From contig CP046147.1 of assembly GCA_029593915.1 (NCBI GenBank), positions 2,046,001 to 2,110,000 on the forward strand: a DNA stretch of 64,000 bases, read 5' to 3'. The position numbers were made by a program, and so were the translations under genes. This document shows positions 34,201-43,335 of the stretch, piece after piece; within the stretch, counting starts at the first letter, position 1, and every line of letters begins with the position of its first letter. Source of the DNA: Candidatus Lucifugimonas marina. Its GTDB lineage: Bacteria > Chloroflexota > Dehalococcoidia > Lucifugimonadales > Lucifugimonadaceae. A model generated the notes under the pieces. It saw nothing but the letters and a program-made list of their open reading frames with translations. It did no database searches and was not told the origin of the DNA.

Positions 34201-34679
34201 GACAGAGCTTCATCAAGCCACTCCGACCATTCTTCGTCGAATCGCTCGTCGCCCTGGACACCGTCATACACTTCGAACACCGGCGGTAAGCCGACCGACA
34301 GCGGACGCTCACGAAGCAGGCTTTGAGCGAAACTGTGGATCGTCCCTATGAAAGCCGAATCGAGAGCTTCAAGTGCGCTCGCAAGGGCTATCTCATCGAT
34401 TGAATTTCCGGAATCAGAGGCTGCTACCTGCCTGCGTTCCAGTTCCTCACGAACTCTTTGCCGCAGCTCAGATGCGGCTGCTTTCGTGAACGTTACCGCC
34501 GCTATGTTCTCGGGTCGAACATCGGCAAGCATGATCAGATTTGCGATGCGCTCGACGAGTGCTTGAGTTTTGCCAGTTCCAGCTCCTGCTCCGGCGTACA
34601 TCGTTTGCTCAAGTGAGCCATCAGCTCGCCCAACGATTCGATCGCGTACAGGTTCGCTGGCGTAGGGAGAATTTGTCAT
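31269..34679 (-). CDS. addA: AddA-like helicase-nuclease (UvrD superfamily)
   Basis: An 1136-residue double-strand-break resection subunit. UvrD-type helicase motifs in order are Walker A YAGAGAGTGKTQALVERI, VTFTKAAASELRQRV, LIDEFQDTDPLQL, GDDKQSIYRFRRADL, VMTVHAAKGLEFPIVAL and RLAYVGATRAREHL. The C-terminus carries a PD-(D/E)xK nuclease with GSVDLMVQ then ITIIDYKTD. It overlaps addB by ATGA (34676-34679). With AddB it unwinds and degrades broken ends to load RecA. It could equally be labelled RecB-like, but the partner with a nuclease/Fe-S domain indicates AddAB. Confidence 0.92.
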   Translation of the reverse strand: MTNSPYASEPVRDRIVGRADGSLEQTMYAGAGAGTGKTQALVERIANLIMLADVRPENIAAVTFTKAAASELRQRVREELERRQVAASDSGNSIDEIALASALEALDSAFIGTIHSFAQSLLRERPLSVGLPPVFEVYDGVQGDERFDEEWSEWLDEALSDTEFSDAVVNAQRLGLKHPLGDLRDLAAELHANYDLVERIGSLPKPTQTDKPSLVLEAVRSDLQAAYELRSYCTNPDDKLLAHLGSLVPQTLRWIDEALATDSDEECILALTQIAKLKVGGGRKGDWSDLDSGESSIEEVRALLGEAQERLEAGRQSLGESTVVPLVNAVAEMVLGYARKRRAEGLLEFQDLLVLSCELLDEDAEVRRYFQERYTHVLIDEFQDTDPLQLKLAMRLADRNSRSNGKGAPTPGALFIVGDDKQSIYRFRRADLTQLKGLVTSLGAERLSLVKNFRSNPGVLNWVNAIFDPWMNSPEGTAQDPNQAPYVALEPGRGEYLSSDKPRVMIAGGPADGNVEMARESESQDIAKLARSIGAGEWQLPDGADGMRQSSYRDLCVLMPRRTALSFLEDAFFEHKVPYVLEGQAPIFESQTVHELANNLVAIDDPTDQVAIVASMKSLAWGCSDQDLYEWAREGRKFEYARKTYQVDEFEQGSGARRVATALAGLARYHEIRQRISTPYLIEQFVRERRLREVAALANASGDRERLMDLLIEMSRSLQRAGSGSLRDFVRWISRQAEASVRVAEGALANSEVNAVRVMTVHAAKGLEFPIVALMGLQVSASNPKGNSIAKEEHGEPILAVRLGAKQQGLATADYEARATASKEADAAELVRLAYVGATRAREHLVVSVHRSGRDKSTLAAKIGELTAGSNLSTEFAVDDVTDEQISKRNETSAALIETYSMDQRRHWQSELLTAIEDAKYRGYVTPSELADHSMFEAPKPEDNAESTELNASRRGRGGTDVGSAVHGVLQDVDFDDKSNIPDLIHQAAKAYSIPELVDDIAHLVSNVLESPTVSSATGSNSWSEAWVAAEVEDGIEIEGSVDLMVQHEDESITIIDYKTDRVTGPLLEERARGYENQLAGYALVLEKQGMNVRDAVLVFADGSGDGGAKEYVVADLPAAKAAALAKIKNEILQKT

Positions 34680-37600
34680 TCTTGTCCCTCTGCCAAGTTC
34701 AAATATTCAGTTAGTGCGTCATCGGAGTTCTTCTTTGAGTTCCACAGCCTCGCTTTACTCTTTGGGCAAACTCGGGCGTATTCACAGAACATACAGTTTT
34801 CGAAAGATTCGTTGCTTTCGCCCCAGCTCGCAGATCCCCCTGGGCGAGCCGGGAATACGCCACTTTCGATACCTTCAACGATAGTTTCGACTGCCGCAGT
34901 TAAAGCTGTTTCAGCATGCTTGCTGTTGTAGTCATCTGGGGAGGGTTTCAGCTCGGATGACGACTCGCGAACGAACCAGTACGAGGCAAAAATATCGGCT
35001 TCGGGATACTTTTGCGCCACCGCCTTTGAATACAACGGCAACTGGAGTTTCGTGCCCTTTTTCACCGGATCACTGTCGAGTTTGGCGTATGCCGTGTTGC
35101 TGCCCGATTTGTAGTCGTAGACGATAACTCGCTGGTTATCTTTTGAGATATCAACGCGGTCAACCTGACCGCGGAACTTCACGGATTTGCCAGATGCAGT
35201 TCGAACTTCTACTGCGGGTCCACTTTCGGGTGCCGAAGTTCCAAACGAATATTCAGCTTGCACCTGCTTCATCTCTGGCAAGTCTGCTGTATCCGGTTCA
35301 CGTCGTAGCCACTGGCGAAGTATCAGCCAGGCTCGCGACAACTCGATTTTCCATGCGCCATCTGATCTACCCGGAGTTTCTTCTCTGAGCGCATCAAAAT
35401 GTATTTCGGTTTCTGATCGAAGTTTCTTTTCAAGCTCAGTGCGAGAAAGTTCTTCGGCGTTGTTATCCCGACGCCAGATAGAAAATTGTTCCAGCACGTC
35501 GTGAATCAATGTTCCAAAGGTGAGGGCGTCCAACGCCATCTCGGGTTCAGGCGATTCAGTCGGCTCGATGTGAAGTCGACGGGAGAGAAAATACCTATAC
35601 GGACACGCTGCGTAGGTTTCGAACGCTGTCGCTGATCCAATAGTTGACCCTAAAGAAGATTCAGCGTCGGCGGTGAGTTCGATCTTGCCGTCGTACTCAG
35701 TCCAATATTCACTCTCCTGCTTAATCTCGAATTCCACTGACTCGCCGATTAGCGGTTCTTCAACAGACAACGGAAATGACTCCGCGGCGTTCTCGTTCGC
35801 CTTCCAATTACGTGCACCAATAACGTCGTATTCGTGCACGTCCGCGGCTTCTGCGGTAGCGAGATGTCGTGAATCCGATCTTCGTCGAATAGTCAGCCCA
35901 TCGACACCGCCCTTCGCAAGATCGCCGGCAGGTAGCAGCCGTTGTCCTGAAATCTCACGTACCGCCGATAGGAACCAGCGTGCAGGACCGAACTCTCTAG
36001 ACTCTCCCGGAATGCCGCTAGGCCAGTACATGAACACCTGATCGGCGCTCTCAAGAACCGAAACATATGCGAGATGGCTTTCTTCCACCCGGCGTTCAAT
36101 AGTCTTCAAATAATCCCCGCTCGGATCGACCGCTCTTTTCATAGGGTCGGGCAGCAGCGGATCGGTATGACCGTAGCTCGGATAGTTTCCTTCCGACATT
36201 CCTACGAAGAACACAGTGTCGAACGGGCAGCCCGCAGCGGTCCAAACGGGTCCGACATAAACTCCGGCTCCAAGTGACCGAAGACCCGCGGAACGTCGAC
36301 CAAGTTGCTCTCGAAGAACTCCGCCGCAGTGCTCAAACATCGGTATTTGATCGCCGGAGCTTAGCGACTCAAGACGATCAACCAGCGTGTTCAAACGCGC
36401 TGATTGCGATTTCGTCGAGGGCTTACGTTGGTCCGACTCTTTTTCAACATCGAGGTAGTCCTTGATCAGTGACCGAAGCCATTTGCCAAAACCATCCCAG
36501 GTATCTTCTTTGGAACTCGGGCGCCGTTTCGATAACGCAACGATGAAGTCGCTGAGCCAAGCTGCGTACTCAGCGTCCGATTTCGCCGCATCAACCTCGT
36601 TGGCACGCCCCTCATCGCGCTGCTCTGATCGTCTTGCGTGATCCGTCACGCTTTTGGCGAAGCGCTTTAGGCGAGGCACCCAGCTGTCTTTAACAGAAGA
36701 TGTAACCCCTGCTTTTCTCGAAATAGCATCCCACCTTGCTGCGGGTACAGGTCGAGCAGATGCAGGATCTTTTACAGGTGCGCTGGACAGCCACGCTGTC
36801 ACGTCGAGCCGGTTGAAGTCGTTGTGAAAAATATTGAGTAGACCTGTCACAAAGTGACCTTCGGGCGCATCAGACAATGCCGTTCGATCCGGTCCCGATA
36901 CAGGAATACCTGCTAGCTCCAGCGCCTCAGCGATTCTGCTCGCATAGCTGTCGTCTTCAAACACCACCGCCATTCGAGGAAACTTTGTGCCAGAGCGCGC
37001 TTGAGTCACTATCTCACGGACAACACCGCGCACTTCCTCTGCGACATCGGGAACACTCGTTGGGGTGATTCGTGAAGTCGCACCCGCTGGATGAAATTCA
37101 AGTTCAATCTCAGGAGGAGTTTCGATGATCGAAATCGTGATCGAATCAGGGCGTTCGGCCAGTGCATCGAACAACGGGCGCTGAACTGCGGCCACGGTTG
37201 AAGCCTTCACTAGAAGTACTGTTCCGAGGGCGTTGAGACGGTCAGCGTGCTCGCCATTTCGAATGTACTTCGCAGCCTTATCGGCAACAGTAGCGCCACG
37301 ACGATATGGCTCTGCCATTTCCATATATTTACGGAACCGCTTCACCAGTTCCATTTGCACGTCGCTCTGGGCTGCGAGCTGGTTCAGCCGTACTTTATCG
37401 AGCAGTTCGAGCTCTCGAAATGTTGAGTGAAGTGCAGACTGCAATTGAGGTGAGACGATTTCACCGCCAAGTTTGCTGCCAAGAGTTTCATCACGGGCTG
37501 CTTCGAACACAAATTCTGAAGCTTGAAGATCGTGCAAGAGAGCTTGTTGAAAATCACGACCTGCAAGCAATTCGGCAATGTCTTCTAATCGTTTGAAATC

Positions 37601-37777
37601 AACGTTGAAGAGTCCCTCTTTTGCAAGTGCACGACGTATGTAGAACGAGGCCTGATTTGTGGGCGTGACGATTGTTATCCGTTCAAGCCCACGTTTCTTC
37701 CGAACGTCATTGATCAACCGACGTAATACGAAGTGAATGCGTTCGTTTCGGTTTGCCGTTTCAGTTCGAGTAGCCAT
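34676..37777 (-). CDS. addB: AddB-like helicase-nuclease subunit
   Basis: A 1033-residue partner of AddA. The N-terminal helicase-like half is poorly conserved (TPTNQASFYIRRAL). The C-terminal PD-(D/E)xK nuclease has RGQVDRVDISKDN and VIVYDYKSGSN. Cysteines for the AddB-type 4Fe-4S cluster are present: one in YAACPYRYF before the nuclease and a CMFCEYARVC group after it. Walker A is not evident, as in many AddB proteins. It is the first gene of the two-gene operon and is translationally coupled to addA. It probably acts in double-strand-break repair alongside the SOS polymerases further along. Confidence 0.88.
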   Translation of the reverse strand: MATRTETANRNERIHFVLRRLINDVRKKRGLERITIVTPTNQASFYIRRALAKEGLFNVDFKRLEDIAELLAGRDFQQALLHDLQASEFVFEAARDETLGSKLGGEIVSPQLQSALHSTFRELELLDKVRLNQLAAQSDVQMELVKRFRKYMEMAEPYRRGATVADKAAKYIRNGEHADRLNALGTVLLVKASTVAAVQRPLFDALAERPDSITISIIETPPEIELEFHPAGATSRITPTSVPDVAEEVRGVVREIVTQARSGTKFPRMAVVFEDDSYASRIAEALELAGIPVSGPDRTALSDAPEGHFVTGLLNIFHNDFNRLDVTAWLSSAPVKDPASARPVPAARWDAISRKAGVTSSVKDSWVPRLKRFAKSVTDHARRSEQRDEGRANEVDAAKSDAEYAAWLSDFIVALSKRRPSSKEDTWDGFGKWLRSLIKDYLDVEKESDQRKPSTKSQSARLNTLVDRLESLSSGDQIPMFEHCGGVLREQLGRRSAGLRSLGAGVYVGPVWTAAGCPFDTVFFVGMSEGNYPSYGHTDPLLPDPMKRAVDPSGDYLKTIERRVEESHLAYVSVLESADQVFMYWPSGIPGESREFGPARWFLSAVREISGQRLLPAGDLAKGGVDGLTIRRRSDSRHLATAEAADVHEYDVIGARNWKANENAAESFPLSVEEPLIGESVEFEIKQESEYWTEYDGKIELTADAESSLGSTIGSATAFETYAACPYRYFLSRRLHIEPTESPEPEMALDALTFGTLIHDVLEQFSIWRRDNNAEELSRTELEKKLRSETEIHFDALREETPGRSDGAWKIELSRAWLILRQWLRREPDTADLPEMKQVQAEYSFGTSAPESGPAVEVRTASGKSVKFRGQVDRVDISKDNQRVIVYDYKSGSNTAYAKLDSDPVKKGTKLQLPLYSKAVAQKYPEADIFASYWFVRESSSELKPSPDDYNSKHAETALTAAVETIVEGIESGVFPARPGGSASWGESNESFENCMFCEYARVCPKSKARLWNSKKNSDDALTEYLNLAEGQE

Positions 37778-37959
37778 GTATGAAGCTACAACTCCGACTC
37801 TGTACTAATTCGCTCAGGACGAGGAGCACAAGAAGCCTGTCGCCAGGCAGTTCGACACCTAGAATGCCGTGAGCATGCAGGGTAACTTGAATGCAGTATT
37901 AGCGGCTAATCCAAACGTCGGATTACGCGACTGAACGGTTCGTTTTTATCGAACCGCCC

Positions 37960-38394
37960 CTAAACCATCTCTGCCAAGAACACTGGAATTTGGCGGGTGG
38001 TTTTTTTCTGGTAATCGGCGTACGGAGGGTATGCCTCAACCGCGATGTCCCAGAGTCGCTTCTTCTCATCAGCGTCTGAAACTTCACGAACCTTCATCGA
38101 GAAGACTTCGGTTTTGTCTCGGATTTCGACGTTCGTATCGGTGACCAAGTTGTAGTACCAACTTGGGTTTGTTGGTGCCCCACCCTGCGACGCAACCAGA
38201 ATGTAGCTCGACCCATCGACTGCACGCATGAGAGGTGTTTTTCGAATGGCACCTGTCTTGCGGCCACGATGTGTGACGATGATCACAGGCAGACCTGATT
38301 CCTTGAGGGTTGTGCCTTCGGTTCCGTTGCTGCCTTCGTACAGTTCAACTTGCTCACGCACCCAATCGGCTCGACTAGGTATGTAATTGGTCAT
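37960..38394 (-). CDS. deazaflavin (F420)-dependent nitroreductase family protein
   Basis: A 144-residue split beta-barrel protein of the Ddn family. Recognisable stretches are PVIIVTHRGRKTGAIRKTPL then MRAVDG, YILVASQGGAPTNPSWYYNL and VEIRDK. Members use reduced F420 to reduce quinones or other compounds, so the host probably makes F420. It is monocistronic. The N-terminal region before VIIVTH is short, as usual. The substrate is unknown. Confidence 0.88.
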   Translation of the reverse strand: MTNYIPSRADWVREQVELYEGSNGTEGTTLKESGLPVIIVTHRGRKTGAIRKTPLMRAVDGSSYILVASQGGAPTNPSWYYNLVTDTNVEIRDKTEVFSMKVREVSDADEKKRLWDIAVEAYPPYADYQKKTTRQIPVFLAEMV

Positions 38395-38546
38395 CGCTTT
38401 ATCCTCACTGTTACCGGCTGATCACCAGCGGAAATATGATCGGAAATATTACCCCGCCGTTTACTGTGGGTCGACCGGTAAAAATTCATCAATAGGTACA
38501 ATCAGCAGTATTCCATCTTTAACCGCAAGCCTTCGGGTCACCCCAT

Positions 38547-39560
38547 ATGTCTATTCACAGTAGAGTCCAATCAATCCCCACCGTACCGCTCGGAAAGATC
38601 GACTTCCCCCGGTTGACGATGGGCATCCACCCTTACGATGGCGTTTCGTATCAGGATGAGAAACGTGACGCTGAAAATCTGAAGCTTTTCGGCGAAGTGA
38701 ATCCAGTTGCTGATGTGATTGGTCATGCGGTGCAGAATTTCGGATTTTCTGTAGCACAAGTCGACCACATGAATCCTGAGTTGAACCGACTTCATCTTCA
38801 GGCGATATGGGAGACCGAACGCAGACTGCAAACTGATATCAATTTACTTGCCTACATCCTCATTCCGATCACCTTGAACGGCGAGATCGTCTCGTACTCG
38901 GAACGGGCGCACTCAACGCTGTTTGGTTACGACCTCGATGCCGTGGGCGAAGATGCGTACATGGCGCAGATCAAGCAAGACAAGATTCTTGAGTACACAG
39001 TGGGTGGAACACTCGACAATCTCGTAACGCCAAAAACTGTCGAACCTTATAGTCAGGCCGATGCCGAAAATTTCGAGATCGATTACGCAACTCTTGAGCA
39101 ATACTTAGGCTTCTTCGCCGGTTGCAAGATTTTCGTGGCAGACCCCGGAGCCGAAATTGACTTGCTGGCAGCTGTGGGGCGATTCGACCTAATTCAGGAA
39201 TATCTCGAATTTTTACGAGGTCGATTCGACACTGTCATTTCGAGTGTCCACCACGGCGGTATTACGATTCCGCTAATAGAAGAACAAGGCATCGACTTCG
39301 ACGGCTATATCGTACCGATCAACCAACCGGGCATGTACATGTTCCCAACTCAGGATCGAGTCGTAGATGCCGTACGAAACACCAACAAGCCGGTAATTGC
39401 CATAAAGCCAATGGCAGGTGGTCGATATCTCGGCGAGAAGGCGTTCGAGTATGTTCTAAATGATGTCGGAGTGGAATCGGTGATGTTCGGAATGGGTACG
39501 ATCGAACAGGTAACCGAAACCGCGACTGCTGCACGGAACGTACTTGGATTATCGAGTTAG
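38547..39560 (+). CDS. aldo/keto reductase-like TIM-barrel protein
   Basis: A 337-residue protein whose ends resemble aldo/keto reductases: LGKIDFPRLTMGIHPYDG at the start and KPMAGGRYLGEKAFEYVLN then DVGVESVMFGMGTIEQVTET at the end. The middle is unlike typical members, and I cannot identify the usual Asp-Tyr-Lys-His tetrad with confidence. It is probably a TIM barrel, perhaps an isomerase- or lyase-like derivative. It is followed after 24 bp by msrA on the same strand, suggesting co-transcription and a role in oxidative stress or sugar metabolism. Confidence 0.6.
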   Translation: MSIHSRVQSIPTVPLGKIDFPRLTMGIHPYDGVSYQDEKRDAENLKLFGEVNPVADVIGHAVQNFGFSVAQVDHMNPELNRLHLQAIWETERRLQTDINLLAYILIPITLNGEIVSYSERAHSTLFGYDLDAVGEDAYMAQIKQDKILEYTVGGTLDNLVTPKTVEPYSQADAENFEIDYATLEQYLGFFAGCKIFVADPGAEIDLLAAVGRFDLIQEYLEFLRGRFDTVISSVHHGGITIPLIEEQGIDFDGYIVPINQPGMYMFPTQDRVVDAVRNTNKPVIAIKPMAGGRYLGEKAFEYVLNDVGVESVMFGMGTIEQVTETATAARNVLGLSS

Positions 39561-39584
39561 TCGTCTATACGAAGGGCTGAGAGT

Positions 39585-40220
39585 ATGAATTTCTTTCGAA
39601 CAGAACCCGCCGGAGTGATAGCGCCCGAAGACGCATTGCCGGGTCGAGATACTCCTATCCAGATCAGCGGCAAGCATTTCGTAAACGGTTCGTCGATGGT
39701 GGCGCCGTTTCCTGAGCAGATGGAGACGATCATCGTCGGCATGGGTTGTTTCTGGGGTGCTGAGCGGCTCTTTTGGGAAGTACCTGGAGTATTCACGACC
39801 GCAGCCGGTTATAGCGGTGGGACCACACCACACCCCACGTATTCGGAGACGTGCACTTCGAGAACAGGTCACACTGAGGCGGTTTTAGTGGTGTTCGATC
39901 CCGATGTGGTCGATTTAGAGACCCTGTTCAAGGTTTTCTGGGAGAACCACGACCCGACCCAGTACATGGGGCAAGGGAACGACCTCGGAAGCCAGTACCG
40001 AACAGCTATTTACGGTACGACCGAGGCTCAGATGGCTGCGGCGCAGGCAAGCTTGGAGAATTATCAGATGAAGCTGACTGCGACCGGATTCGGCAAGATC
40101 ACTACCGAAATCGCAGAGGCGGGAGAGTTCTACTACGCCGAGGAAGAGCACCAGCAGTATCTGGCGAAGAATCCGTACGGGTACTGCAACCACGGCTTCT
40201 GTCAGGTGGCGTACAGCTAG
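39585..40220 (+). CDS. msrA: peptide-methionine (S)-S-oxide reductase MsrA
   Basis: A 211-residue enzyme that reduces methionine sulfoxide in proteins. The catalytic Cys is in [12 protein letters not shown]; further family marks are [48 protein letters not shown] and GSQYRT. A Cys in [10 protein letters not shown] near the end may serve as resolving residue. The roughly 48-residue N-terminal extension resembles the longer E. coli-type MsrA. It follows the AKR-like gene and ends at a good terminator. Confidence 0.95.
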   Translation: MNFFRTEPAGVIAPEDALPGRDTPIQISGKHFVNGSSMVAPFPEQMETIIVGMGCFWGAERLFWEVPGVFTTAAGYSGGTTPHPTYSETCTSRTGHTEAVLVVFDPDVVDLETLFKVFWENHDPTQYMGQGNDLGSQYRTAIYGTTEAQMAAAQASLENYQMKLTATGFGKITTEIAEAGEFYYAEEEHQQYLAKNPYGYCNHGFCQVAYS

Positions 40221-40246
40221 GAACTGTTAGGGCTGTGTCGTTGGTT

Positions 40247-40273
40247 CCCTCTCCCTGAGGGAGAGGATTTTTT
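40247..40273 (+). terminator. terminator after msrA
   Basis: The stem CCTCTCCC (40248-40255), loop TGA and GGGAGAGG (40259-40266) are followed by ATTTTTT. It lies 27 bp after the msrA stop codon and directly abuts the stop of the convergent PPOX gene. Confidence 0.8.
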
Positions 40274-40896
40274 CAGTACAAATTCGCCAGTTTCGATTCG
40301 TCGATAGCTTGTTGCACTTCATCCGCTGACTGGTCCAGATCGGCGTGATCTTTGAGGATTGCCCCGAAATTCGGCACGCCTTCGACTTCGTCGTGCTCCC
40401 AGAGTCCTGATCTGATGATGCACTTGGCGCAGTGGAACAGCGCTTTTTCTACATCGATGACGATAGCGAACATCGGCACGCTACCCTTGTGCGCCATCGA
40501 CTCCAACAGTTCCGGGTCTCGCACTATCCGAGCAGTTCCGCTAACCCGAAGCGTCTCTTGATAACCCGGCGTGAGAAAAATCAGGCCGACCTTAGGGTTC
40601 TGAAGAATGTTCGAGAACGTATCTCCTCGACGATTACCCTTACGGTCGGGAATAACGAGGGTGTGTTCGTCGAGCACTCGAACGAAACCGGCCGGATCAC
40701 CCTTTGGTGACACGTCCATGTTTCCATCAGCATCGGCAGAGGCGATCACCAGAAATGGCGAACTTCCAATCAGCGCTGCGCAGTGATCATCGATGTGATC
40801 GATAACTTTGTCGGCAGCTCGCTTCGAAGGTGTCCCAAGTATCTCTCTGAGACCATCCTCAGTGGTGATTACCTGCTGGAAAGTTTTTTCCGACAT
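40273..40896 (-). CDS. pyridoxamine 5'-phosphate oxidase family FMN-binding protein
   Basis: A 207-residue split-barrel flavoprotein of the PPOX class (DR_2398-like subgroup). Recognisable stretches are SPFLVIASADADGNMDVSPK then GDPAGFV, LVIPDRKGNRRGDTFSNIL, VGLIFLTPGYQETLRVSGTA and a later HCAKCIIRSGLW with a CxxC. Members bind FMN or a related flavin; the physiological substrate of this subgroup is not known. It is convergent with msrA and is preceded by the antiporter gene on the opposite side of its start. Confidence 0.88.
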   Translation of the reverse strand: MSEKTFQQVITTEDGLREILGTPSKRAADKVIDHIDDHCAALIGSSPFLVIASADADGNMDVSPKGDPAGFVRVLDEHTLVIPDRKGNRRGDTFSNILQNPKVGLIFLTPGYQETLRVSGTARIVRDPELLESMAHKGSVPMFAIVIDVEKALFHCAKCIIRSGLWEHDEVEGVPNFGAILKDHADLDQSADEVQQAIDESKLANLY

Positions 40897-40932
40897 TCCA
40901 CAATTCCTTACAGAGCAAGTTCCGACTATCGA

Positions 40933-42246
40933 CTACTCGTCTGCTTCGACTTCGCTGTCCGCCCCGTTCTTCAGACCGCTGCCGCCCTTGAAGGCTGGAA
41001 TCAGGAACACTGGTGCCAACACCGTCGTAACGACTGTCATAACGATTGCCACTCCGAAGATGTCTTGACCGATCACGCCCGATGTTAGACCAATACCGGC
41101 AACGATCAGCGCGACCTCACCACGAGGAAGCATACCCAGTGCTACTCGGGTAGCACCGATTCGGTTGAATCCAACAAACATCGCTGGCAATCCAGATCCG
41201 ACGATCTTGCTGATTACCGCGAAGATCGTCAGTACAACAGCGAAGAGAATCGCAGAGCCGAGTGATGTATCACCTGCTCCGAACGCTGTGAAATCAACCT
41301 GCATGCCGATCACCACGAAGAAGATCGGTACCAGGAAGTTGTTAACCGAACGCATCGACTCTTCAACATGGTGTTTCAGTTCGGTACTCGAAAGAGCGAG
41401 TCCCATCGTGTAAGCACCGATGATCATGGCGAGTCCGAAGTAAATCTCGGCGACGGCTGAAGCGATAAACGCTAGCGCCAATGCCAACACCAACGCTCCA
41501 CCCGCACTCTTGAACCAGAGAATGACGTTCGAGATGTACTTCGAAACAATCGAACCGATAATCATGAGTCCGAGCCAGAATCCAACAGCTTTCAGGAAGA
41601 TGACACCGATCGATCCGGCAGTAACGGTTCCTTCTTCTGCGATCCCCACAACGATGGCAAGGATGATGATTCCGAGCACGTCGTCTACAACTGCACCAGC
41701 AAGAACTGTCACACCCTCAGGCGAATCGAGTCGTCTGATATCAGCCAAAACCCGAGCCGTAATACCGACTGAGGTAGCGGTCATGATTGCGCCCACGAAC
41801 ATCGCGGGAATCATTCCCTGAATCGAATCCATATCGGCGAAGCCGAGCATCACAGTGGCTGCGAACCCCATCACGAACGGCAGGATCACTCCACCGGCTG
41901 CAACAGCAGTAGCTGGCTTCACATACCGCATGAACTGTTCGCGGTTGGTTTCGAGTCCAGCTTCAAACAGCAACACTATTGCTGCCATCTGAGCGACGAA
42001 GAAAAGCTGAGGTTCTACTGGTAATCCGCTGCCGTCGTGGGCAACTTCAAACAAAGCTCCGCCACCGAACCAGTGGATGCCTCCCAGCAGGAAGGGCGAA
42101 ATAAGTATTCCGGCGCCAAGTTCACCGAGAACTGGCGGGATTTTCAGATAACGTTCGGAGACTTCTCCGCCAACTTTGGCGGCAACAAGGATGACAGACA
42201 GTAGAAGAACTAGCTCGGCGACTACTGCCAGCGGACTATCGTGCAA
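40933..42246 (-). CDS. CPA2-type cation:proton antiporter (KefB/NapA-like)
   Basis: A 437-residue membrane protein with about 12 helices. Family marks are VLGELGAGILISPFLLGG, ILLFEAGLETNREQF, ATSVGITARVLADI, LAGAVVDDVLGIIIL (paired Asp of the ion site) and LGMLPRGEVALIVAGIGL. It exchanges Na+ or K+ for H+ across the membrane and helps with pH or salt balance. It lacks the C-terminal RCK domain of KefB/KefC; the end is a short acidic tail. Monocistronic by spacing. Confidence 0.92.
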   Translation of the reverse strand: MHDSPLAVVAELVLLLSVILVAAKVGGEVSERYLKIPPVLGELGAGILISPFLLGGIHWFGGGALFEVAHDGSGLPVEPQLFFVAQMAAIVLLFEAGLETNREQFMRYVKPATAVAAGGVILPFVMGFAATVMLGFADMDSIQGMIPAMFVGAIMTATSVGITARVLADIRRLDSPEGVTVLAGAVVDDVLGIIILAIVVGIAEEGTVTAGSIGVIFLKAVGFWLGLMIIGSIVSKYISNVILWFKSAGGALVLALALAFIASAVAEIYFGLAMIIGAYTMGLALSSTELKHHVEESMRSVNNFLVPIFFVVIGMQVDFTAFGAGDTSLGSAILFAVVLTIFAVISKIVGSGLPAMFVGFNRIGATRVALGMLPRGEVALIVAGIGLTSGVIGQDIFGVAIVMTVVTTVLAPVFLIPAFKGGSGLKNGADSEVEADE

Positions 42247-42390
42247 TTTGGAATCTCGTGAGCGAATTGCTCATTTATGTATTGGTAGAAAGCGTTCCGT
42301 TTGATTGGAACACAGGATTTCTGCGTTCGACTATAGCAAGCACAAGTTTAGTTATGCCCCATAATTTTGGAATATCACCGAGACTCACAT

Positions 42391-43335
42391 CTAAATAGCC
42401 GCAAACACTTTCTCTGGACGCCAACCAAGTTTTTCTGGCTCAAAAATAAGAATCGCCAGTAATTCGTTATCTGGTGTGTACGCACGAATTCGGTCACCGG
42501 ATTTATATTCTCCGGGCTTACCGATATCTCCCACCGCCAACTGTCGACCGTGCTTGACCATTTCGACAAATGCTTCAGTCAGAGTTGTTTGCCCCATGTG
42601 CTGCAGTGTCGTGTCGGTAGGCATTGCGACGTCGCGCCAGTCACCAGATTCAGCAGCGACCGAAACCTGTTCGATGGTCACCGAATCTTCGAGCCTAAAC
42701 GCACCGGCGTGCGTCCGTACTAGGCCCGTTAGATGAGCATGCGAACCGAGTGCTTCGCCGATATCGTGAGCAAGAGTTCGGGCGTAGAAGCCATGCCCAC
42801 ATTCCACATCGATAACGACTTCAGGTGCGTTGAATTCGATCAACTTTAGGCTGAACGTTTCGACCGGGCGTGCTGGTCGTTCGACTTCGATGCCTTTTCG
42901 AGCCAGTTCGTACAGGCGCTTTCCGTTGTGGTGAAGCGCCGAGAACATCGGAGGGATTTGATTGAACTTTCCCTTGAACTGCTCCAGCGATTCTTCGACT
43001 TGCTCGCTAGTTACATCGGTCCACTCAGCTTCGGCAGTTTTATCACCGGTCGAATCGTAAGTATTGGTCGAAGAACCGAGCTCCATCGTAATGCGATACG
43101 ACTTGGTACCCAGCAAAACGGTGTCGGCAAAACGAGTGGCGTATCCAACGCAGATCGGGAGTACACCCGTCGCTAGCGGATCAAGGGTTCCGCCGTGGCC
43201 GATTTTCTTCGACCGAGTAATGCCCTTGAGCTTGCGAACAACGTCGGTGGAGGTCCAGCCCTGCGGTTTATTGATATTCAGGTAGCCGCCTGCACTGAAT
43301 CCTTTACGAACTGAATTCCCTGGCTGGACGGTCAA
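42391..43335 (-). CDS. truB: tRNA pseudouridine(55) synthase TruB
   Basis: A 314-residue enzyme forming pseudouridine 55 in the T loop of tRNAs. The catalytic motif GHGGTLDPLATGVLPICVG contains the nucleophilic Asp. GYLNINKPQGWTSTDVVRKL, YDSTGD and CGHGFYARTLAHDIGEALG are typical, with a PUA-like C-terminus. It is the last gene of the nusA-ylxR-infB-rbfA-truB operon, overlapping rbfA by four bases (43332-43335). Confidence 0.95.
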   Translation of the reverse strand: MTVQPGNSVRKGFSAGGYLNINKPQGWTSTDVVRKLKGITRSKKIGHGGTLDPLATGVLPICVGYATRFADTVLLGTKSYRITMELGSSTNTYDSTGDKTAEAEWTDVTSEQVEESLEQFKGKFNQIPPMFSALHHNGKRLYELARKGIEVERPARPVETFSLKLIEFNAPEVVIDVECGHGFYARTLAHDIGEALGSHAHLTGLVRTHAGAFRLEDSVTIEQVSVAAESGDWRDVAMPTDTTLQHMGQTTLTEAFVEMVKHGRQLAVGDIGKPGEYKSGDRIRAYTPDNELLAILIFEPEKLGWRPEKVFAAI

